NCBI GenBank assembly: GCA_023630585.1
Contig: CM042539.1
Location: forward strand, 23,450,755 to 23,514,754
Length of the DNA stretch: 64,000 bases
Reading direction: 5' to 3'
DNA from: Cranoglanis bouderius
Taxonomy: Eukaryota > Chordata > Actinopteri > Siluriformes > Cranoglanididae
The notes under the pieces are model-generated. The model worked only from the letters and a program-made list of their open reading frames with translations. It made no database searches and had not been told where the DNA came from. The translations under genes were made by a program, and so were the position numbers. This document shows, piece by piece, positions 58,376-64,000 of this stretch (the stretch's first letter is position 1; each line of letters begins with the position of its first letter).

Positions 58376-58420
<45 letters not shown>

Positions 58421-59669
58421 CATCTAAAAACAAATAAATAAAATAAATAAAAAAACCTGAATCTTCTGGCTGTTACAAAGCGCGGACACTGGAGAATCCT
58501 TTCAAAAATGCTAACTCCTCACAGAAAACTTCACCATATCAACAATTACACACATACTTTTTTACCATGTTTATGTGGAGCACCTGCCATACACATCCCT
58601 GTGAATGAGATGTTACTATGGAAACAAGAACATATTACAGTGAGCTCATTAATATAAACCTGTGATTTCCATTATCCAGTGATTTGGTGTCCACTATGCA
58701 ACATCTGTTCCTAGAGCTGGGCGATATGACAAAAATATCACTTCACGATACTTGAGGATATTTCTACGATACATGATGCATATCACGATATATAATTTAG
58801 CTAACAAACTGTCTGCAAAACAGTAGTAAAAGTGTCTTTGATGGTACTTGTTAGGTTGCACCGCAACCGCGACTCGTTTTCCCACCATGCACGGCGGCCT
58901 ACAAACATGACCGCCCCGGACTACACACCCCATGACATTCCCACACTCCCACGTTCACAGTCACACACGTTTTAAGCACACACCTGTTGTTAATTTCATG
59001 TTGTTCATTTACTGCCACTTTATTTAAGGACTTTTGTTTGTCAAGTTCACCGCGATGTATTTGTGCGTTCACCTCGTTCCTGCAACTACCAAGCATTATT
59101 TCTCTGGACTGTGTATTCTGGTTTTAAACTTTGCTCACGTTTTTTGGATCACGGATTATTGCCTTGCCCATGTGATTACTGCCTCTGGGTTTTTGATCTC
59201 TTTGCTACGTTTTTGGATTCTGAACTTTGTCTAGCCCTTGAAAGCTCTGTTTGCCGGTGTTTATGAACTTTGCCTGTTTTTGACCCTGCTCAAGTCTCAC
59301 GATTTTGAACTGTTCCTATTATTCTGCCTATTCCTATTAAAGTGACTATTTTGCTCTGCACTTGCATTCAGCTCTCCCTGTGTATTCTAACAGTACTTTT
59401 CATTAATGCCTACAATGCCTTAATTATTTTTTTTAATTCCATAAAATCAGCGGCATCCATTACCGTACCATTTAATTTGTAATTATTAAAAACATAAAAA
59501 AATACATCACCATACCTATGATATCCCAGAAAAGTGTATCATGTAATAATTTATCACAATATCAATATTATATCGATAAATTGCCCAGCCCTATCTGTTC
59601 CTATATTTTCTAATTACTGTGGCATTGTGCAGAGTCAAAGGAGCTAAAGAGTTACACTCAGCAAAGTTG

Positions 59670-59738
<69 letters not shown>

Positions 59739-62700
59739 TTACCGAAGTGTAATTCTCAGGGGTGGAATATGGCTTGGCATCATCCAGTGTAATGACAAAC
59801 AATGAGCTCTGGATGGTCTCCAGTATGGCCTTATTGACAGGATCAATTAAGATCAGATGCTCACGTGCCTGGAGAACAACACAAAGTGAGGAACTGCAGT
59901 GTGTTTGAGGTGACAGTAAGTGATTCTCAGATTCTTCAATGTCGACTCAGTGAGTCAGCTCAGTGAGTCAGCTCAGTGAGTCAGCTCAGGTTGTTTTAGT
60001 AAACACCATGTTGTAAGTATATTGTATGTTGAGTGCTCTATAATAAGACTGTTATATTATACAGTAAGTTGATTGTTTAGAGATTTAGAGCAATCTCGGT
60101 TCTGACCTTAGCCCATTTTGTCCTCTCTTCACTGGTCAAAGCAGCCACTCCATCACCCCACACCTTTCCATCACAGCTCTGTTTAATGTACGTCAGCTGC
60201 CTAAAACATCACACACACACACACACACCACTCACAACACAATCGTAATTATTCCTTATTCCTAACACACTACATGCTTCATCTGAGAATGCTAACCTGG
60301 TCAAACTGTTAACGAAAGCAATCTGAAATATGTAAGCATCTCACAATGGCAACCGAGCATTTTGGAGGCCTGGTCTGAATAAAATGATGTCATCACAAGG
60401 CAAAAAGAAGGAGACAAACGCACCTCAGTAATTCAGGAGGAGTGAGGATGCGTCCATCACAGAGAGTGTTGAAAGTGAAGATTCTCCCACGACACATCAC
60501 TATGAGGTGAGAGGGACACGGGCCTTCGCTTTCTACAACACAGAGACCCACAGAGAGTTGGCGAAATCTGATTAAGTTCAAAAGTTACGTCAATATTTAA
60601 GCGGGGAAATTTGCACATATCTTTACTTAAGTACAAGCGCATAGTTCGCTATTTAGAGTTGCACTCATCTGCTACATTTATAATTCTAATGCCTAATTTA
60701 ACTCGTAATTGTATCAGTTCATAACTTTATAATTCAGTTCTCGAGATAAGCAGTGTCTCAGATTAAGATGCATCCATGCATTTTCCATACCGCTTATCCT
60801 GTACAAGGTCACGGGGGAGCCTGGAGCCTATCCCAGGGAACTCGGGGGAACAAGACGGGGGACACCCTGGAAGGGGTGCCAATCCATCGCGAGGCACTAT
60901 CACACACACTCACACACCCTGGACAATTTGGAAATACCGATCAGCCTACAACGCGTGTCTTTGGACTGGGGGAGGAAATCGTACCAGGAGGAAACCCCCA
61001 GAGCATGGGGAAAACATACAAACTCTGCACACACAGATCGGAGGCGGGATTTTGGCGAGCCGATTTTGTGTATTTGAACCCCCAGCCCTGGAGGTGCGAG
61101 GCAAACGTGCTAAACACGTATATATACTGGCCTCCAATGGCATTTCATAGTTTTTTATGTATTTGCAGCTCAAAACACAAATGACAAACAGCAGGCGTGA
61201 ACTTAATACACACTCGAGCTGATATTGCGCAAGAAAATTATGCTTAAGTTCAAGGACAGTATCACACATAACTGAGACACGCCACTGTTGTACTCAAATT
61301 TGACCCTGTATGCGTAATTTCAGAAATAGAAAAACACACACACACCCACATACACCCACCTGTCTTGAAGTAGTTGACAATGTTGTCCTTGTTAATCCCA
61401 GGTACTTTGCAGGTACAGAAGAGCATGCGGAACTGATCCATGTCAAAGGCCAAGTTTCCTGCTTTATGGACGGCCAACTTCTCCCTGAACAGGCACACAC
61501 ACGATAATAAACACTCAGCCAATACATAATAAAGAACCAAAGTATCTACATGATAACAGATTAAATTATTATATCATAACAAATACACTGAATGTACTGA
61601 TGTACTGAAATGATGAGTCATGGCAGAAGTTGAAGCCTAATTTCTGGAAACACCGAGCCAAATACTGAACACCACATCCCAAATTCCAGGCACTAGGATA
61701 TTTATTTATTGGCCAATATTTTTATATCATTGCAGTAATAATATCAAAGTAATGTGGCTTTGCTTTTTCATATTATATGTACAGTATATATATATATATA
61801 TATATATATATTCTTGCTCATTTTTAACTGTATCATGAATTAGGTGTTTTGTCAAAAGTCAATAAATGTATGACCTTACAAACTTTGCTTTAACTACTAA
61901 GTATCCACATACAAATATCCCACATATATATTCAGATATTCACTTATTTGTTGTAATAAGTGCCTCTGAGTGCTTTCACACCTATTAGTCATCTGTAAGT
62001 GGGTTCATATTGCATATAATTAAACAATCCAAAAATCACAAAGAAACAGCAAAGTTTATTTCTATTTATATTTTGGAACTAGGTATATTAGAAAATATTG
62101 CAGGACGGTACCCCTAAAATATTAATTATGGGAATCAAAATTTCTTCAGGAGTGGGTGGATTGGTCAAGAGTGTTTGTGTTGAATGTGTTGGGCCAATGA
62201 TGGCTGATCAGTTGTACTTTGTATAGCATGTTTAATTCAGCTGTTTTGCCCTCACATACTGGAGAATTTGATCAAAATATCTGGCATCATTGCTCATTTG
62301 GCATCAAGCTAAATTTACTTATTTTCAGTCAAATGTTCCCTGCCCAAACATCTTTGTTTGAAAGTATCAAAGATAACACTTCCTTTGACAGAAAAAAAAA
62401 AAACATATAAAAAGTCTGAAGCCTACTTTATTCCGTCTTAATGAAAGATGTATATTGAGGTTTATATAGTTTTAATATAGTATTATACTACTATATCATG
62501 CCTTAATGAAAGTGAAAATTTAAGCAGAAACATAGATGTAAAGTTTGCAACCCATTTGCTTTTTTTTCTGCATTTTCCTGATGATCTTATTTGCATTAAA
62601 AGCAAGTGATGCTTACGTGCGGATGAGGTCCCAGTACTGAAGTGTGAGCCACGTTGCAAAACTGGTCCTCTCCAACTGTGTCCCCTCACACGCCGGCCAG

Positions 62701-63114
62701 CAGTGCTCCAAGTATGGCCCTGGACCTCCGAAGTTCACATAAAGCTGAGACGGTGTTCGAATTTCCAAATACGCCGTGTCCAACCACCATTCCTCCAGCT
62801 ATACAAACAGCAGGAAGGTTTTCAGTCATTCGGGTCACTGGAAATGTCTCATACAAATTCAGGACTGGATTTAATTTCATGTAATTGCGTAGACATATCA
62901 GATTAACATCGGAGTATCGGATCAGGGCTAAGTCGTTCAACCGAACAAGACAGGCAATAATTAAATGTAAATTCTGATAGATCAGTTACCCAGTTGCGCC
63001 TGCTCTTGGCTCGTTGTAGGAGTCGTTGGTGAAGATGCTGCCCCATTCCCGTAGCAAAGCGTTTCACGATGGCTGCTGTGTTACGAAACTCGTGCTCAGA
63101 AGCAAACGGCTTCA
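53944..63114 (-). CDS. crot: Peroxisomal carnitine O-octanoyltransferase (all but the N-terminal exon(s))
   Basis: Exons in transcript order: 62990-63114, 62617-62798, 61360-61484, 60424-60532, 60107-60200, 59743-59868, 58269-58370, 58089-58172, 57904-58011, 56145-56275, 55902-56025, 55415-55493, 54910-55003, 54205-54327, 53944-54064. They give 574 residues plus stop, starting inside codon V of VKPFASEHEFRNTAAIVKRF, about residue 39-40 of the ~612-residue family. About 39 N-terminal residues lie beyond 64,000. Family marks: QLERTSFATWLTLQYWD, DMDQFRMLFCTCKVPG, GDPTIRWGDKSYNFISF, the active-site NCDHSPYDAM whose His is the first codon of exon 58089-58172, YHGRTETMRPCTVEA, GFDRYLLGLYLIAKEEGLPV, NFVLSSSLVGY, and HHGYGFFYRIRDDR. 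The C-terminus ...TLSHL matches a peroxisomal PTS1 signal. The enzyme transfers medium-chain acyl groups from CoA to carnitine after peroxisomal chain shortening. It is convergent with abcb, as in other vertebrates. Confidence 0.95.
55148..55283. repeat. 15-bp minisatellite of TTTCACGTGATGGTG units in a crot intron
   Basis: About nine units of 15 bp (one of 16) with variants CACGTGA, CATGTGA and CACATGA. It lies between crot exons 54,910 and 55,415. The period, a multiple of three, leaves a chance open frame. Confidence 0.88.
55494..55901. other. crot intron without recognisable elements
   Basis: The sequence GGTGCAGTCTGCGATGTTAA .. CTGCTCCTTTAAGCTCTAC suggests an old repeat. Its boundaries are unclear. 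Confidence 0.4.
56276..57903. other. crot intron, 1.6 kb
   Basis: Holds a reversed SINE-like repeat (57,420-57,690) and otherwise unremarkable AT-rich DNA. Confidence 0.6.
57420..57690 (-). mobile_element. SINE-like dispersed repeat, reverse copy with GGAT head
   Basis: Reading the minus strand gives (CATC)n, CGCTTATCCTACACAGGATC, TTGGAGCCTATCCCACTGGA and CTAGGGGAGGAAACCGGAGG, the order of 24,765 and 60,771. Confidence 0.8.
58379..58417. repeat. (GA)~19 microsatellite next to a crot acceptor
   Basis: On the minus strand the (TC)n tract is followed by TTAATATAG and exon 58,269-58,370, so the repeat serves as the polypyrimidine tract. Confidence 0.95.
58713..59592. mobile_element. MITE with 10-bp flanking duplication, split by a solo LTR
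   Basis: Ends AGAGCTGGGCGATATGAC and (inverse) AGGGCTGGGCAATTTATCGA. The identical 10-mer ATCTGTTCCT lies on both sides (58,703-58,712 and 59,593-59,602). Without the LTR insert it is about 330 bp. The family is not known to me; a diverged copy lies at 33,205. Confidence 0.82.
58849..59392. mobile_element. Solo LTR (544 bp) of a retrotransposon
   Basis: Starts TGTTAGGTTGC and ends GTATTCTAACA, with TG..CA termini and TGTTAG/CTAACA inverted ends. It is flanked by a perfect 5-bp duplication GTACT (58,844-58,848 and 59,393-59,397). There is no internal coding region, so an ancestral full element recombined to one LTR. Probably Ty3/gypsy-type from its fish context, but that part is inference. 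Confidence 0.88.
59672..59734. repeat. (GT)~31 microsatellite next to a crot donor
   Basis: The minus-strand donor of exon 59,743-59,868 reads GTAACGCGCACACAC.., so the repeat begins about 8 bp into the intron. Confidence 0.96.
59947..59989. repeat. 13-bp tandem repeat with three TGAGTCAGC motifs
   Basis: TGAGTCAGCTCAG units at 59,951, 59,964 and 59,977. Each contains TGAGTCA, the AP-1 consensus, and TGAGTCAGC, a half of the Maf recognition element. It lies in the crot intron between exons 59,743 and 60,107. Confidence 0.9.
60533..61359 (+). mobile_element. crot intron holding a SINE-like dispersed repeat (60,771-61,120)
   Basis: TTTTCCATACCGCTTATCCT, CGGGGGAGCCTGGAGCCTAT, TTTGGACTGGGGGAGGAAAT and GAACCCCCAGCCCTGGAGGT follow the order of the 24,765 copy. 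The flanks of the intron show nothing else. Confidence 0.8.
61485..62616. other. crot intron, 1.1 kb, with (TA)n at 61,786-61,812
   Basis: AT-rich, no exon or clear mobile element found. Confidence 0.55.
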
Positions 63115-64000
63115 CTGGAAAAATAAAACAATATGCAATGGGAAAAAATAATGATTTGTGCATTTTATTTTTGCCTAACAGCCATACAACCTTTCCCATG
63201 GACTCCACATGCAGCCGTAATTTTCCTCCAATGTTCATATTTTTATGAAAATGTAGCTACTTTGATTATTTGTGTTTTTCATTTTGATATTTTAAATCAA
63301 GTTTTGAAGTCCAATTAAAGGCAAACTGAATTTACATCCTATAATTGAATTTGTGTGTAATTCTTTGTAACTGAACGTTTAAATAACCGGCTGTACAAAA
63401 TTCTAATTTTGGTGGCTCATTTTAAATTCACCAAATTTAGATTAAAATTGATCAAGGCTACATCCAGGCACTGCAGAAAAGCAAACAAGACCAGATTTAC
63501 CCATTGTTTTAAAAGTCAGGAATCGTGCTGCACTAAACCTGAAATGCTTCTTGCCAGCAAGATTTGAATCAGAATATTGCACAGCTAATTTATACACCTA
63601 ACTGAAATTTCATTTCATTAATTAAACTTCAATCACTTTAATTCCAATTAATTCAACTTCAATCACATCAGTAGATATACAGTTTCACTTCATGTCGTAC
63701 TGTGTATGGTTGTGTGACAAATAAAATTTCAATCTGAATTTCAAAATACAGTCAAAAAAAAATCAGAATTCAAAATTCTAATACAAATCCTAGCGACACA
63801 AACATCATCTCATACAGCACAAATACAGAAAGTCTAACACGACTACATTTTGCATGCTCAAGAAACCATATACATTTGGTGGTCTGGGAAATCTCTTCCC
63901 ATGGTAACATTCTGACATTTTCCACTACACTATATACAGTGCCTTGCGAAAGTATTCAAACCGCCTGGAATTGATCGGATTTGTTTGAATAACAATGAAA
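63115..64000. other. crot upstream intron; Tc1-type end at window edge
   Basis: The N-terminal exon of crot is not visible here. A repeat tail GTGTGACAAATAAAATTTCA lies near 63,713. TA|CAGTGCCTTGCGAAAGTATT at 63,936 is the standard end of a fish Tc1 group, so an element probably continues past base 64,000. Confidence 0.6.

Noticed and set aside
63115..64000. Search for the N-terminal exon of crot
   Set aside because: No segment resembles the expected first ~39 residues; it must lie further right.

Overview
This window is vertebrate nuclear DNA, most likely from a ray-finned (teleost) fish. Three spliced genes with GT-AG introns are present. They sit in dense fish-type repeats: Tc1/mariner DNA transposons with TA target sites, tRNA-derived SINEs, hAT-like MITEs, long (GT)n, (GA)n and (TA)n microsatellites, and a solo LTR. 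The repeat mix looks like an otophysan such as a catfish, but the species is an inference. No prokaryotic feature, CRISPR array or operon is present.

The layout is the conserved vertebrate block RUNDC3B - ABCB1/ABCB4 - CROT, with one MDR-type ABC gene between the two flanking genes. (1) Bases 2,098-24,200, minus strand: rundc3b, eight coding exons covering the start codon, the RUN domain and the start of the coiled coil. The 3' exons lie beyond base 1. (2) 24,201-31,480: a head-to-head intergenic region with a MITE in the putative rundc3b promoter, four or more dead Tc1 copies and several SINE-type repeats. (3) 31,828-49,498, plus strand: an abcb4/abcb1-type P-glycoprotein gene that can be read completely. 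It has 27 coding exons and 1,279 codons plus stop, with all ATPase motifs of both nucleotide-binding domains. (4) 49,499-53,943: a convergent intergenic region with an almost intact Tc1 element at 51,534-53,102. (5) 53,944-63,114, minus strand: crot (peroxisomal carnitine O-octanoyltransferase), 15 coding exons ending in the peroxisomal tripeptide SHL. The first exon or exons lie beyond base 64,000.

The three genes are linked by ancient synteny and not by a shared pathway. RUNDC3B is a RUN-domain small-GTPase effector-type protein, ABCB4/1 is a plasma-membrane lipid or drug exporter, and CROT moves medium-chain acyl groups to carnitine in peroxisomes. I assembled exons by eye from splice sites, phase and remembered vertebrate homologues. 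Phases close exactly in all three genes.

I did not find a new biological system. The observations most worth checking are a partial copy of abcb exon 25 inside intron 23, an LTR nested inside a MITE with clear target duplications in crot, a promoter MITE with an RFX-like palindrome at its centre upstream of rundc3b, two Tc1 copies that both lack the third catalytic acid, two short-period arrays of transcription-factor-like motifs in crot introns, and microsatellites that abut splice sites.
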